From Pleomorphomonas carboxyditropha (GTDB taxonomy: Bacteria; Pseudomonadota; Alphaproteobacteria; Rhizobiales; Pleomorphomonadaceae): 64,000 nucleotides of DNA. The notes beneath the pieces were generated by a model. That model made no database searches and was not told where the DNA came from. It saw only the letters and a list, made by a program, of their open reading frames with translations. The translations under genes were made by a program, and so were the position numbers. Below, one piece after another: positions 47,153 through 56,961 of this stretch. The stretch's first letter is position 1; every line of letters begins with the position of its first letter. The stretch lies in NCBI RefSeq assembly GCF_002770725.1, contig NZ_NQVN01000016.1, positions 1 to 64,000 on the forward strand, written 5' to 3'.

Positions 47153-47530
47153 GCTTCAGATGAGCCGCAGTCTGGTGGCAATGGCGGTCGCCTGTGCCAG
47201 ACTGCCGGCGTCGAGTGCCTTGCGTGCATTGTTCAGGTGGAAATTCACCGTCGCGAACGACATGTCTTCGAGGACAGCGATATCCCGCATTGTTTTGCCC
47301 TCTGCAGACCATTTCAGGCAAAGTGCCTGCTTCGGCGTGAGTTCGCAAACGCCGCTCCTGACAACGCCCCTATCCTGTTGCTCAATCTTGGCATGAAGAT
47401 AGCCGACCGCCGTGACAGCGGCGGTTTGGTCGATGTCACTCTCTAACCTCAGCATGGACTTGTCGGAAGCGAGCGTTAGCATCGACACATACTGAAAGGC
47501 GGTTCTCACGGGAATGCTGATTCCGGATCT
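47042..47530 (+). repeat. 489-bp direct repeat, copy 2 (traM 3' end plus traR 3' part)
   Basis: Collinear with 33422-33910, same orientation and length. Together the two copies bracket 13.6 kb. Confidence 0.75.
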
Positions 47531-47860
47531 GATCCCAAAATCGTTGGCTTCTTCATAGAAATTTCTGATTTCCTGGTTTTCAGCGGATCGAGGATTTCCG
47601 GTGACCCAGTTGAAAGGTCGCATTCGCGACCTGGCGATTTTCACGATGGGGTCGATCGCGGGATAGTTGCCATCAAGGTAGCGCTCCTGCCACTCCTCTG
47701 GATAGTTCGACACGGCAATGGTACGTGCCGGTTCAACATGCAGGAAGGCGAAACCACCGAAGCCGAGATCCTGGACGAGGTCCGCGACCGCCTTCCGGAG
47801 TGTTTCTTCTGTCTGCGTCACCGCGAGGGTGTCCACCAATCGCTGAAACCATGTTCTCAA
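47156..47860 (-). CDS. traR: TraR-like LuxR-family quorum-sensing regulator
   Basis: A 234-residue protein with the autoinducer-binding domain (about 1-160; EEWQERYLDGNYPAIDP contains the Trp, Tyr and Asp that contact the AHL in TraR) and a LuxR-type HTH (about 172-230; LTPKQALCLKWSAEGKTMRD, MSFATVNFHLNNARKAL). It should bind the AHL made by TraI (57934-58569) and activate the traI-trb operon. Its 3' part lies in the 489-bp repeat. This is the only intact traR in the window. Confidence 0.88.
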   Translation of the reverse strand: MRTWFQRLVDTLAVTQTEETLRKAVADLVQDLGFGGFAFLHVEPARTIAVSNYPEEWQERYLDGNYPAIDPIVKIARSRMRPFNWVTGNPRSAENQEIRNFYEEANDFGIRSGISIPVRTAFQYVSMLTLASDKSMLRLESDIDQTAAVTAVGYLHAKIEQQDRGVVRSGVCELTPKQALCLKWSAEGKTMRDIAVLEDMSFATVNFHLNNARKALDAGSLAQATAIATRLRLI

Positions 47861-48190
47861 TGCACGACCTCTCTATCACGCGACTTGCGCGGGCACATCG
47901 GACACTGAATCTTCTTCGGGGATGAAGGTGCGGGTCCCGTGTCGTCTCGCTCGCTATGCTGCTGCTGCAGTCTCCTCCCTCAAGTGGCGGCCACGGCGAA
48001 ACTGCTACCAGTGATAGAACGTGTCAAAATATGTCAAAAATATGAATACCCGAAGGTACTGAAATTCATTTTACCAATCGGTAAAGGATAGAAATCTTCT
48101 AATAAGCTTTCTTGTCTACAAAATTGCTAGGCGTTCTCGCCGGTTAGGGCGTACGGAATAAGAATGACGGGTCAGTATAGTTCGGAAAAT
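47861..48190. other. Intergenic between traR and trbI
   Basis: About 330 bases, with the second half AT-rich (48000-48180). It holds traR's promoter, a TGTCAAAATA repeat at about 48027-48048, and the palindrome at 48070-48085. No gene seen. Confidence 0.5.
48070..48085. promoter_or_regulatory. TTTACC-AATC-GGTAAA palindrome
   Basis: A perfect 6-bp-arm dyad in AT-rich DNA, 209 bases upstream of traR and 105 bases past the trbI stop. It could be an operator for traR or for a regulator such as TetR/LuxR type; identity unknown. Confidence 0.4.
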
Positions 48191-49528
48191 TCAATGTTTA
48201 TCCCTGTAATCTGATGGAAACACCATATCTTGATCGACAAGAACATTGAACTGGTAACCGGGTCGGATTTCCAGCATCGGCTGGACATCGAGATTCTTGG
48301 TGATCGTCCGCTCCGCGACGCGGCCAAAGGTCTCGGCAAAGTTGCGCCGGGCTGCGTCCGAAGCAGTGGTCTGATTTGCCAGCGTCGAGTTCTCCGGGAT
48401 GGCCATATCCATGCCGGTGCCGATCAGCGCCAGAAGGACCGCCGATCCAAACGTCTTGAAGTAATGGTTGTCGACCTGATCGTTGAAGCCGCCATAGCCT
48501 TCGGCGTCGGTTCCGGCCATGCCACCGATCTGCAGGGTTGAACCGTTCGGAAAGATGATGTCGGTCCAGACGACGAGGACGCGCGATTGGCCGAAAGCGA
48601 CTTTGCTGTCATAGCGGCCCATTAGTCGGGTGCCCTGCGGGATGAGTAGCCGATAGCCGGTCGCACTGTCGTAGACATTCTGGCTGACCTGGGCCGTGAT
48701 CCTTCCTGGCAGATCGGAGTTGATGCCGGTGATGAGCGTTGCAGGGATGACTGATCCCCGCTTGAGCTCATAAGGTGATTGCTGGGCTACCACCTGGTTC
48801 GGCAGATAGCCGAGTTTCGCCAGATCGGAGTTGAAGAAGGCTTCCTTCTTGCTCTGCCCGTTCGGATCCGCATTCTGGCCGTTGAAGCCGGCTTGAAGGG
48901 CGGCGCTGTAAAGGTCGGCGGCGGGCGAAGCCGCTGTTCTCCCGGAAAGAGCGGCCTGACCGCCTGCGTTGGTCTGCCCTGGATCCGTGACTGCAGCCTT
49001 CAGCTTGTCGGTTCTGACGGCAAGCGGGGAGTCGAGCGCCACATTGGCGGCCTGGAGACGGGCCATTCGTTGGCGCTGCTGCTCGCGGAAGACCTGTTCC
49101 TGCTGCTCCCGCATAAGCCGCGCCCGCCAAGCTGCCTCGGATTCCATCTCGTTCTGCCGGGTTGGGTCTTCTGTCCGCTTTGTCTCGGAATTGAACGGGT
49201 TCGGCCTTGCTTCATGCGAATCATTGGCGGGAGCAGCGACAATGACCGCCGGCGGCTGAGGCTCGCCGATGATCCCGTCGGTGACACCACGCTTCATCTG
49301 GTCGGCAAAGGTTGACGCGGGCAGGCCTCCGCTCGCGTTTTGGTCGCTACGATCACGGAAGACGAGGCCGCGCGACGTCAGACCGAAAAGGATCACAGCG
49401 AAGAAGGCGACGGCGAGCGCGATCGCGATGATGACGGGCAGACGGTTGAGCCGGCGGATGCCGGCGCCGGGCTTCTGATTGCCGGCGTGCCCTTGTCCAG
49501 AGCCGCCAAGCTTCAGCGATTGAACCAT
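48191..49528 (-). CDS. trbI: TrbI, VirB10-like conjugal transfer protein
   Basis: A 445-residue inner-membrane-anchored protein that spans the periplasm and gates the outer-membrane pore of the mating apparatus. One membrane helix (about 31-52) is followed by a Pro/Ala/Gln-rich linker (about 60-200) and a VirB10-type C-terminal domain (about 240-440) with IPATLITGINSDLPGRITAQ and the antenna-like MFPNGSTLQIGGMAG region. It is the last gene of the traI-trb operon, 12 bases after trbH. Confidence 0.92.
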   Translation of the reverse strand: MVQSLKLGGSGQGHAGNQKPGAGIRRLNRLPVIIAIALAVAFFAVILFGLTSRGLVFRDRSDQNASGGLPASTFADQMKRGVTDGIIGEPQPPAVIVAAPANDSHEARPNPFNSETKRTEDPTRQNEMESEAAWRARLMREQQEQVFREQQRQRMARLQAANVALDSPLAVRTDKLKAAVTDPGQTNAGGQAALSGRTAASPAADLYSAALQAGFNGQNADPNGQSKKEAFFNSDLAKLGYLPNQVVAQQSPYELKRGSVIPATLITGINSDLPGRITAQVSQNVYDSATGYRLLIPQGTRLMGRYDSKVAFGQSRVLVVWTDIIFPNGSTLQIGGMAGTDAEGYGGFNDQVDNHYFKTFGSAVLLALIGTGMDMAIPENSTLANQTTASDAARRNFAETFGRVAERTITKNLDVQPMLEIRPGYQFNVLVDQDMVFPSDYRDKH

Positions 49529-49540
49529 GGATACCCTCTC

Positions 49541-50020
49541 CTACCCGCGCTGCATGACAGAGACGGGACTGGCCGGGAGCGCCCCCGTGCCCGAGGTGGT
49601 GTAGATCCGGCCGATTTCCAGCGAGCCCGTCGTGAGACGAGCAAGGATCTGGCCGTCAACAGGTGCCAGCACATAGGCGAGGCGGATCGCGTTCTGATCC
49701 TTCACCTCGCTGTCCGTGGTGACGGCAAATCCCCAGGTGCGCAGCGCGGCCTCGAGCGCGGCGCCGAAGGCTGAGCTGTCTGGCTTCAGGACGATGGTGG
49801 CTTTGCCCTGTCCGAGCTGTTCGGCAAGGCGCGGCACGAGATCGCCTGCGACAGCGGATGCCGCCAATGTCGTCATCTCGGTCGGAGCCGTGCTGGCAAC
49901 AAGGCCGCTGGTTCCAAACCCGTCGAGCCCGAGCCCGGCGCAGCCCGAGACAAGCGTCACGACCATAACGACCATGGCCGTCCTGGCGAGCATGGGGTGG
50001 ACGAGGATAGATTTCGTCAT
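49541..50020 (-). CDS. trbH: TrbH, conjugal transfer lipoprotein
   Basis: A 159-residue predicted lipoprotein. The signal peptide ends in a lipobox (VTLVSGCAG, Cys about 26). The mature part is Ala/Thr-rich. GGAGG lies 9 bases before the ATG at 50020. Position between trbG and trbI and size match TrbH of Ti-type trb operons. Its role in the T4SS is not well defined; VirB7-like is a common guess. Confidence 0.8.
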   Translation of the reverse strand: MTKSILVHPMLARTAMVVMVVTLVSGCAGLGLDGFGTSGLVASTAPTEMTTLAASAVAGDLVPRLAEQLGQGKATIVLKPDSSAFGAALEAALRTWGFAVTTDSEVKDQNAIRLAYVLAPVDGQILARLTTGSLEIGRIYTTSGTGALPASPVSVMQRG

Positions 50021-50024
50021 CTGA

Positions 50025-50870
50025 TCACCCTCCCCTCTTGATGGTGATCTTTTCCTGGCTCCAGCCAACGCCGGAGATCAGGATCGCTTTGTCGACCGCG
50101 AAATCGACGATCATCATGTTGCTCTTCATGCGATAGTTGACGATGCGGTTCTGTCCTCCCGAGACGACGAAGAGGACTGGGGCCTCACGGGCGGCGACGG
50201 ACTCGGGGAACTGGATGTAGGTCTTGGTGCCGTCGGTGTAGACGCGTGTCGGACGGAAGCGGGCGCTGCCTGAAATCGAGTAGCCGAAGTTCAGCTGATC
50301 GGCGGGAATGCCGGCGCCGGGAATAGTGCTCGCCTCAATGCGGGCGTTGATGTCTGCCATCCGCGTCGAGACGTCTTCCGGGTAGTCGAAGCCGCTGCGG
50401 GCCATGTATTGGGTCGGATGGGATTTGAGCTGGATATGATAGGTGCGGCGCGAGGTCGTCACCACCATGGAGGTGACGAGGCCCGGCTCGGTCGGCTTGA
50501 CGATCAGGTGGATGGCCTGTCCGCCTGGCGCACCAGAGGTTGCTGGCTCAACCTTCCAGCGCACGGTATCGCCGACCAGCACGTCGCGGACGATTTCTCC
50601 ACCCTGGAGCTCGATGTCGCAGACCTGGAGCGGCGAACAGATAACCGAGGGCTGAACCTCGCCATAGAGAAAGATGACCTTGCCGTCCGGACCTTTGGTG
50701 ACCAGTCCGGTCTGGCCGCGCCATTGTCCGGAGATCTCCACGCCCTTTGTCTCCTTGAGGGTCATCGATTGCGCATCGGCGCGCGATTGAAAGAGGAACG
50801 GGTAGACGAGCGTGAGAGCCAGCAAGGAGCGCATCCGCACCGCGCTGGATATGGGGGAATTCGGCTTCAT
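50025..50870 (-). CDS. trbG: TrbG, VirB9-like outer-membrane complex protein
   Basis: A 281-residue periplasmic protein with a signal peptide (about 1-33). The N-terminal VirB9 domain (about 55-150) and the C-terminal domain (about 180-275, with [18 protein letters not shown] and the short ILISGVGW end) match the family that forms the outer ring with TrbH and TrbI. Starts 14 bases after trbF. Confidence 0.92.
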   Translation of the reverse strand: MKPNSPISSAVRMRSLLALTLVYPFLFQSRADAQSMTLKETKGVEISGQWRGQTGLVTKGPDGKVIFLYGEVQPSVICSPLQVCDIELQGGEIVRDVLVGDTVRWKVEPATSGAPGGQAIHLIVKPTEPGLVTSMVVTTSRRTYHIQLKSHPTQYMARSGFDYPEDVSTRMADINARIEASTIPGAGIPADQLNFGYSISGSARFRPTRVYTDGTKTYIQFPESVAAREAPVLFVVSGGQNRIVNYRMKSNMMIVDFAVDKAILISGVGWSQEKITIKRGG

Positions 50871-50884
50871 GGGAGCGCGGCCTT

Positions 50885-51544
50885 TCAGATCTGGGCGGTC
50901 CAGTCAAAGTCCTTGAGGTACAGACCGATTGGGTTGAGGCGGATGACGCTTTCATCCTGGGGCGGGATCAGCACGACATTGGCGATGCCGCGAAAGCGGC
51001 GCGTGGCGACCTCCTTGCCCTTGCGATCGCGCTCATACTCGGTCCAGTCGATCTGGAACGACTGACCGGAGAGTGGGACCACATTGTTGACTTCGATGGC
51101 GACCGTCGCGGTCTTTGCCTTGTCGAAGGGGGAGGATGAGCGGAACCAGTTGTTGACCTTTTCGGTCGCCGGATCCGAGGTGCGCAAGAGAGCGTAGGTG
51201 CGGTCGATATATTGCTTCTGGACGACCGCATCAGGTGTGACCGACCGGAAGTTCGTCACAAAGGCAGCCAGGCTTGCCCGCACGACGCGTGGATCGGCAT
51301 ATTCGATTTGCGCGGGAAACCCGGCATTGACGGCGGAGCCGAGCTTGTCGACCTCGACGATGTAGGGAACGAGCTTGACCTCGGTGCTCTGGTAGAGAGC
51401 ATAGCCGGTGCTGAGGGTCGCCAGTGACAGGCTCACGATGCCAACGAGGCGCCAGGCAGAGGCGGCGCGAACATAGGAGCCATAGCGTTCGGTCCATTCC
51501 TGCCGGGCGGCGAGATAGGGATTGTCGGGAGTATGCTCGGCCAC
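50885..51544 (-). CDS. trbF: TrbF, VirB8-like inner-membrane protein
   Basis: A 219-residue bitopic protein: cytoplasmic N-terminus beginning [20 protein letters not shown], helix about 29-50, then the VirB8 periplasmic domain with YIVEVDKLG and the conserved W in FDWTAQI at the C-terminus. It nucleates the inner-membrane part of the secretion system. It lies 20 bases after trbL. Confidence 0.92.
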   Translation of the reverse strand: MAEHTPDNPYLAARQEWTERYGSYVRAASAWRLVGIVSLSLATLSTGYALYQSTEVKLVPYIVEVDKLGSAVNAGFPAQIEYADPRVVRASLAAFVTNFRSVTPDAVVQKQYIDRTYALLRTSDPATEKVNNWFRSSSPFDKAKTATVAIEVNNVVPLSGQSFQIDWTEYERDRKGKEVATRRFRGIANVVLIPPQDESVIRLNPIGLYLKDFDWTAQI

Positions 51545-51564
51545 GGCGGGGCTCCTTCATGAAG

Positions 51565-52767
51565 TCAATCTTGATGCTTTGGTGGCGGCGGTGGCGAAGT
51601 CGGACGCCCCTGCCCGGCCGATTGCCCCTGATCCAGCTTGGCATTGGCCAGCCCGAGGAGGGAACCGGAATAGGCGCCCGGCGAGCCAATGGCTTTGTCC
51701 CTCGCGGCTGAGGCCATGGCACCGCCGGTGGAAGCCGCCCCCCTCAATCCGGAAAGGGCGGCGCTGCCGAAGGAAGAGCCGCCTGCGCGCGCCGATGTGT
51801 AGGCGGACGCTCCCGCCTTCGCCCCGCCCCAGGCAAGCGCGGCTCCGCCTGCCGCGAAACTCGCGGCTTGACCGCCATGGCGGATCGACTCCATGCCGCC
51901 GGTGACGGACACGCCTTGCACAACGCCCTGGATGATGGTCGGCACGTACATGGCGATGACGAAGACGACGACGGCGATGCCGGCGATCGCCAGCGCGGTC
52001 TGATACTGGTCTCCGATGGTCGCATCACTCGCCAGCCCGATCAGCACGTCCGAGCCGATCTTGGCGATCATAACCAGCGCCATCAGCTTCATGCCGACCG
52101 AGAAGGCATAGATGAGATAGCGGATCGCGAAGTCCTTTGTGTAGGACGAGCCGCCGAGGCCGAGCAGGATCATGGCCGCGAGGAGCCCGACATACATTTC
52201 AACGAGGACCGAGAGGAAGATCGCAGCAACGAGCGAAAAGGCGATCACGCTGACGATCATGGCGAGCGAGGCCGACAGTGCCAGCGCATTGTCCTGGAAC
52301 ACGCCGAAGGAGATTTTCTCCGACATCTTCGCGGCGACGGTGAGCCCGGCATTGAAGACATTGGCGGGTGAGGCTGATCCTCCCCCGGCGCCGATCTGGA
52401 ACAGACTGTCGACGATTGCCTTGGCCAGCGCCGGCCCCCGATCGAGGACGAAGGCGAAGAAGCCGACGAACATGATGCGGCGGACGAGTTCGGCGAACCA
52501 GGCCTCGAGCGAAGCAGCCTGAAGGGCGAGCCAGACGGCGGCAACCCCGATCTCGATCCCGGCGAGGATCCAGAACAGCGACCGCGCCGCATCCATGATG
52601 GTGGTCTCCCAACCCTTGGCCGCTGTCACTACCTGGTTTTCCAGGGTGGTGAGCACGCTGCCGTCGGCGGCAAGGGCGGGGGAAGAAGCGATGAGAATGG
52701 CAACGGCGGCACAGGCCGCCGCAGCGAAAGCCGGGTTCAGGGCCGCGGGCCTATTGACTGCTACCAT
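51565..52767 (-). CDS. trbL: TrbL, VirB6-like polytopic membrane protein
   Basis: A 400-residue protein with a signal-like N-terminus and about six helices (about 60-320), then a Gly/Ala/Ser-rich cytosolic or periplasmic tail ending in PPPPPK. VirB6 homologues form the inner-membrane translocation channel. The ATG at 52767 is preceded by GAGG at 6 bases and lies just inside the end of trbK (7-base overlap). Segments FAIRYLIYAFSVGMKLMAL and IAMYVPTIIQGVVQG are typical of TrbL. Confidence 0.92.
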   Translation of the reverse strand: MVAVNRPAALNPAFAAAACAAVAILIASSPALAADGSVLTTLENQVVTAAKGWETTIMDAARSLFWILAGIEIGVAAVWLALQAASLEAWFAELVRRIMFVGFFAFVLDRGPALAKAIVDSLFQIGAGGGSASPANVFNAGLTVAAKMSEKISFGVFQDNALALSASLAMIVSVIAFSLVAAIFLSVLVEMYVGLLAAMILLGLGGSSYTKDFAIRYLIYAFSVGMKLMALVMIAKIGSDVLIGLASDATIGDQYQTALAIAGIAVVVFVIAMYVPTIIQGVVQGVSVTGGMESIRHGGQAASFAAGGAALAWGGAKAGASAYTSARAGGSSFGSAALSGLRGAASTGGAMASAARDKAIGSPGAYSGSLLGLANAKLDQGQSAGQGRPTSPPPPPKHQD

Positions 52768-52979
52768 CGTGGCCTCATTTCCTGGCCACCGGTAAGGGGT
52801 GGGGCCGTCGATTTGAAGAAGTCGCTTTGCCGCTTGTCGGTCGATGCCGTTGGTTGCGCCGGAGCGTTGCCCGCGATGCAGGTCCGCGAACTTGCAATCT
52901 GCCAACTGATCGCCCCGGCGATCGCGGCCGAGATCAAGCTCGCGATCACGGCGGCGAAGAGGAGAGTGCGGTTCACCAT
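52761..52979 (-). CDS. trbK: TrbK, entry-exclusion protein
   Basis: A 72-residue small protein with one membrane helix or signal (about 4-26, RTLLFAAVIASLISAAIAGA) and a short periplasmic part. The position between trbJ and trbL matches TrbK, which blocks entry of a like plasmid. The start at 52979 overlaps the trbJ stop, and the end overlaps the trbL start. Its last 20 residues, FFKSTAPPLTGGQEMRPRW, closely resemble the end of TrbJ, an odd shared tail. Confidence 0.75.
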   Translation of the reverse strand: MVNRTLLFAAVIASLISAAIAGAISWQIASSRTCIAGNAPAQPTASTDKRQSDFFKSTAPPLTGGQEMRPRW

Positions 52980-53785
52980 CTCGGGCGCATCTCCTGTCCA
53001 CCGGAGATCGATGGCGCGGCCGACTTGAAGAACTCCTCGCGGCGAGCCTGAGACAGGTCCTTTTCGGACTGCTCGGATTGGTACCAAGTCGCCATCATGG
53101 TCATCTGCTGGGAGACAAGACCCCGCAGCTTCTGCATCTGCGCGACCTCTTGGGCGGCGATGTCATGGCCAACCTGCAGCGCCTTCATCTGGCCGTCGGC
53201 GCCTTCCGACATCGAGCGCAACTGCGACATGGTCGCCTCCTCACTGCCGAACTGATCGGCGGTGAGGTTTGCGGCCTTCAGGGTTCCAGAGATCGTGTCG
53301 CGATTGGTGGCCGACCAGGTCTGATAGGATGACGAGAAACTCGACCCGCTTGGCAGGTTGGTCTTGAAGTCGGCGTAGCTCTGGAATCGTGATTTGAGGA
53401 CATCATCGACATTGCCCATGGAGAAGGCGATGCCCTGCCCCTGATTGACGATCGAGCGCAACTGGTTGAGGTCGCCCTGGACCTCGCCCCACACGTGGGC
53501 CGGCTGCTGCGCGGTGTTCTGCAGCATGTTCTGGTAGATGTGAAGTTGGTTCTGGATCTGCTCGGCGAGCTGCGAGATCTGGGTGATCTGATTGTTGATC
53601 TGCTGCGAGGATTGGCCGACGAGGTGGACGAGTTCGCCGTTGTTGAGGATCTGTGTCCATTCTGTCGCTCCGCCGGTGAGCCCACCGCCAGCGTGGCCCT
53701 GCGCGCAGGATATCGACAAGATGAGCGCGGCCGAAAGGATGCGGTGGCTCGCCATCGAGCGCGGAACCTCATGGGGTCTCTTCAT
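52973..53785 (-). CDS. trbJ: TrbJ, VirB5-like minor pilus protein
   Basis: A 270-residue periplasmic protein with a signal peptide (about 1-32, ending GHA) and a long helical middle rich in Gln and Leu (NNQITQISQLAEQIQNQLHI, about 67-86). VirB5 proteins tip the conjugation pilus. It ends FFKSAAPSISGGQEMRPRW, nearly the same as TrbK's end. The start overlaps the trbE stop by four bases. Confidence 0.88.
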   Translation of the reverse strand: MKRPHEVPRSMASHRILSAALILSISCAQGHAGGGLTGGATEWTQILNNGELVHLVGQSSQQINNQITQISQLAEQIQNQLHIYQNMLQNTAQQPAHVWGEVQGDLNQLRSIVNQGQGIAFSMGNVDDVLKSRFQSYADFKTNLPSGSSFSSSYQTWSATNRDTISGTLKAANLTADQFGSEEATMSQLRSMSEGADGQMKALQVGHDIAAQEVAQMQKLRGLVSQQMTMMATWYQSEQSEKDLSQARREEFFKSAAPSISGGQEMRPRW

Positions 53786-56280
53786 CGTGCCCTCTGCGCG
53801 TTTGGTTCGATCAACTTGGCCTCAAGCAGCTGATGCGCATGGGCAATGCCTCGCGCTTCGAGCCAGTGCGCCGGCCAGTCGGCGCCGTGGGCTGCCTTGA
53901 GTTCTAGGATGCGTTTGAGATGGTCGCGGCCTGAGGCGCCGACAAAGGCGAGCGCTACGGGACCGAGCGCCATATCGAACAGGCGACGGCCGTCGGTAGA
54001 GGAAATGTAGTAGTCCTGCTTCGGAATGGCTGAGGCGATGATCTCGATCTGCCGCTCGTTGAAGCCGAGCTTCTCGTAGAACTCGCGGGTGCCGGGTTCG
54101 CGCGCCGAGCCATTTGGCAGACAAATCTTGGTCGGGCAGGATTCCTTCAGGACATCGATGATGCCGGAACGGTCCGCGTCGGAGATCGACTGGGTGGCGA
54201 GTACGACGGCACAGTTGGCCTTGCGCAGCACCTTCAGCCACTCGCGGATCTTGTCGCGGAACAGCGGATGGCCAAGCATAAGCCAGGCCTCGTCGAGCAG
54301 GATCAGGCTCGGCGCACCGGTCAGGCGCTTCTCAATCCGCCGGAAGAGATAGGTGAGCACGGCGACGAGGTGGCGTGTCCCCATGTTCATCAATTCTTCG
54401 ATCTCGAAGGTTTGGAGGGACTGAAGCGTCAACCCGTCCTGTTCGGCATCCATAAGATGGCCCATGGGCCCATCGACGGTGTAGGCGTGGAGTGCCTCCT
54501 TGATCTCGCGCATTTGCACCCCTGACACGAAATCGGAGAGCGAGCGGCCCGGCGCGTTGGCCATTAGGTCGACCTGGCGGGCAATGGCGTTGCGATGATC
54601 CGGTGTGATGGTGACACCCTGCAGGGCAACCAGCATCTCCAGCCAGTCCGTCGCCCAGGCTTTGTCGCCATCGGTTGAAAGCTCGCCGAGTGGGCAGAAC
54701 GAGAGTGAAGCTCTCAGTTCGCCGTCGCTGTCTCCTCCGATTTGATAGTGATCGCCGCCCGCGGCGAGCGTCAGCGGCATGAGCGAGCGGCCCTTATCGA
54801 AGGCAAATATCTGCGCGTCGTCATAGCGACGGAATTGCGCTGCGATCAGCGCCAACAGGGTTGATTTGCCCGAGCCCGTTGGCCCGAAGATCAGCGTGTG
54901 GCCGACGTCATCGACGTGAAGATTCAGCCGGAATGGGGTCGAGCCGGAGGCGACTTGGCAGAGTGGCGGCGAGCCCGGCGGATAGAACGGGCATGGTGCT
55001 ACAGGGCTCCCCGACCAGACGGAGTTGAGCGGTAGGAGATCCGAGAGATTGCGGGTGTTGATCAGCGGTTCGCGGATATTGGCGTACCAGTTGCCGGGGA
55101 GGCTGCCGAGAAAGGCCTCGGTGGCGTTCAGCGTCTCGACGCGTGCCCCGAACCCCTCGGCCTGGACAATGCGGCGGATGCTTTCACAGTTCTCTCGCAA
55201 GCGCTCGGCATCACTGTCATGCAGCACGATGACCGGGGTGTAATAGCCATAAGCCACCAACTGGGAGGCAGCTTCCGCGATCGCGTCCTCTGTCTCCGCG
55301 ACCATGGCCATGGCGTCCTGGTCGACGGAGCGCGATTGGGTTTGAAATAGCTGGTCGAAGAAAGGCCGGACCTTCTGCTGCCATTTCTTGCGTGTGCGCT
55401 CGAGCCGGTCGCGTGCCTCCAACGCATCGAGGAACATGAAGCGGCTCGACCAACGATAGGTGAGCGGCATCCGATCGAGGCTGTTGAGAATGCCCGGCCA
55501 ACTCTCGGCCGGCAGGCCGTCGATGGCGACGATGCCGACAAAGCGACCCTCGACCATGGGCGTCAGGCCATGCTGATATTCCGCCGTCACCAGCCAGTCG
55601 AGATACATGGGTACCTCCGGCAGGCGCACCGGGTGGTTCTCGGCAGTGACGCAATATCGGATGAACTGGAAGAGATCGTCGAACCGGGCAATGCGGGAAC
55701 GGCCCTCCCCTTCCCGCTGGTGGATCTCCCGCGTGCGCATGCGCTCAATGGAAATGACATTTGCGAGATATTGCTCGACCTCGCGGACCGAGGTCTCGAA
55801 GGACTGCAGCGCGGTTTCGGCAAAGGTAGCCGTCCGGCTCGCTTCGTCTGAATAGACATAACGGGCAAGACCGGACCTGCGCCGCTCCGGCGGGCGCCAA
55901 GTCAGAATCAGGGCGTGCCGGCTTTCAAAATGCCCCCGCTCCCGCTCGAAGTGCGCCCGCCGTTCCGAGTCAATCGCGCGGGTAACGGCATCGGGGAAAT
56001 GGCCGACGTCTTCTGACGGATAATCGGTTGCCGGAATGCGCAGCGCCTCGACCTGGATCATCCAGCCGGAGCCGAGGCGTGCGAGGATCGCATTGATCTG
56101 GCGCGAGACCTCATTGCGCTCGACGTCGGTGGAACTCTCCGAATCCGGCCCCGCGAAATACCAGCCTGCCATCAGCGAGCCGTCCTTCAGGAGAATAACG
56201 CCATTTGCGACGAGCCCGGCATAGGGCACGAGATCCGAGAAGGAAGGATCGCGGTGGCGGAAGGGGGAAAGCGCGGCCAT
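53782..56280 (-). CDS. trbE: TrbE, VirB4-like secretion ATPase
   Basis: An 832-residue ATPase that powers assembly and substrate movement. The N-terminal CagE/TrbE domain covers about 1-400; Walker A is FGPTGSGKST near residue 463; Walker B is LILLDEAWLML near 660; and ATQSISDADRSG follows. Length is normal for VirB4. The start lies 10 bases after the trbD stop. Confidence 0.95.
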   Translation of the reverse strand: MAALSPFRHRDPSFSDLVPYAGLVANGVILLKDGSLMAGWYFAGPDSESSTDVERNEVSRQINAILARLGSGWMIQVEALRIPATDYPSEDVGHFPDAVTRAIDSERRAHFERERGHFESRHALILTWRPPERRRSGLARYVYSDEASRTATFAETALQSFETSVREVEQYLANVISIERMRTREIHQREGEGRSRIARFDDLFQFIRYCVTAENHPVRLPEVPMYLDWLVTAEYQHGLTPMVEGRFVGIVAIDGLPAESWPGILNSLDRMPLTYRWSSRFMFLDALEARDRLERTRKKWQQKVRPFFDQLFQTQSRSVDQDAMAMVAETEDAIAEAASQLVAYGYYTPVIVLHDSDAERLRENCESIRRIVQAEGFGARVETLNATEAFLGSLPGNWYANIREPLINTRNLSDLLPLNSVWSGSPVAPCPFYPPGSPPLCQVASGSTPFRLNLHVDDVGHTLIFGPTGSGKSTLLALIAAQFRRYDDAQIFAFDKGRSLMPLTLAAGGDHYQIGGDSDGELRASLSFCPLGELSTDGDKAWATDWLEMLVALQGVTITPDHRNAIARQVDLMANAPGRSLSDFVSGVQMREIKEALHAYTVDGPMGHLMDAEQDGLTLQSLQTFEIEELMNMGTRHLVAVLTYLFRRIEKRLTGAPSLILLDEAWLMLGHPLFRDKIREWLKVLRKANCAVVLATQSISDADRSGIIDVLKESCPTKICLPNGSAREPGTREFYEKLGFNERQIEIIASAIPKQDYYISSTDGRRLFDMALGPVALAFVGASGRDHLKRILELKAAHGADWPAHWLEARGIAHAHQLLEAKLIEPNAQRAR

Positions 56281-56290
56281 GACGGATCCC

Positions 56291-56590
56291 TCAAGCGCGC
56301 CGCCAGGGCGACGATGTCGTGCGATAGTGCGAGCGGTAGGTGATGTGGCGCAGATAGACGCGCCGCATCAGCGGATCTGCCTTGGCCATCATGCGCAGAA
56401 GGCCGACGATCACCGTCCAGACGGCGAGACCGAAGAGAGCCGAGATCCAGGTCAGCACGACGAAGATCAGGATGATCGAGGCAAGACCCGTGACGAGCAC
56501 CAGTTCGCGGTCGGCCCCCATCAGGAGATTTGGCCGCGACAGGGCTCGATGGATGCGGGTGCGTTGGAGGGATGAGCCAAGGTCAGCCAT
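56291..56590 (-). CDS. trbD: TrbD, VirB3-like protein
   Basis: A 99-residue small membrane protein with two closely spaced helices (about 33-75) and the family's RTRIHRALSRPNLLMGADRE N-terminal stretch. VirB3 works with VirB4. Its ATG overlaps the last base of the trbC stop, so it is coupled to trbC. Confidence 0.92.
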   Translation of the reverse strand: MADLGSSLQRTRIHRALSRPNLLMGADRELVLVTGLASIILIFVVLTWISALFGLAVWTVIVGLLRMMAKADPLMRRVYLRHITYRSHYRTTSSPWRRA

Positions 56591-56961
56591 CAGCGCTCAA
56601 CCCCTGCCCTGTCGGACGCCGGCGTGCTCTCGTCCCCTGCGATGCCGATCGAGGCTCCCGTGGCACCGAACAGCGCGACGATCTGGGTGGCACCGAGCAG
56701 GATGCCGGCGACAAGCACGACATACATGAGCCGTCGCGCGAAATCGTTGAGTTCGCCGCCGAAGATAAGCATGCCGCCAGCGACCGCGACAGCGGCGAGC
56801 GCAATGAAGCCGGCGACTGGTCCGGTGATCGATTGCTGGATCTGCTGGAGCGGTCCCTCCCAAGGTAGACTGCCGCCAGACGAGGCGAAGGCCGGGTGGC
56901 TGAGTGCTGCCCCGACGACGGAAGCAAGGACCATGCGGGCAAGGAGGGCTTTACGCGACAT
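56590..56961 (-). CDS. trbC: TrbC, VirB2-like pilin
   Basis: A 123-residue pilin precursor: signal peptide (about 1-26, ending AFA), [20 protein letters not shown] at the mature start and two hydrophobic helices (about 48-68 and 79-100) with a short loop. In Ti-type systems this peptide is trimmed and cyclised or assembled into the conjugative pilus. It overlaps trbB by 11 bases. Confidence 0.92.
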   Translation of the reverse strand: MSRKALLARMVLASVVGAALSHPAFASSGGSLPWEGPLQQIQQSITGPVAGFIALAAVAVAGGMLIFGGELNDFARRLMYVVLVAGILLGATQIVALFGATGASIGIAGDESTPASDRAGVER

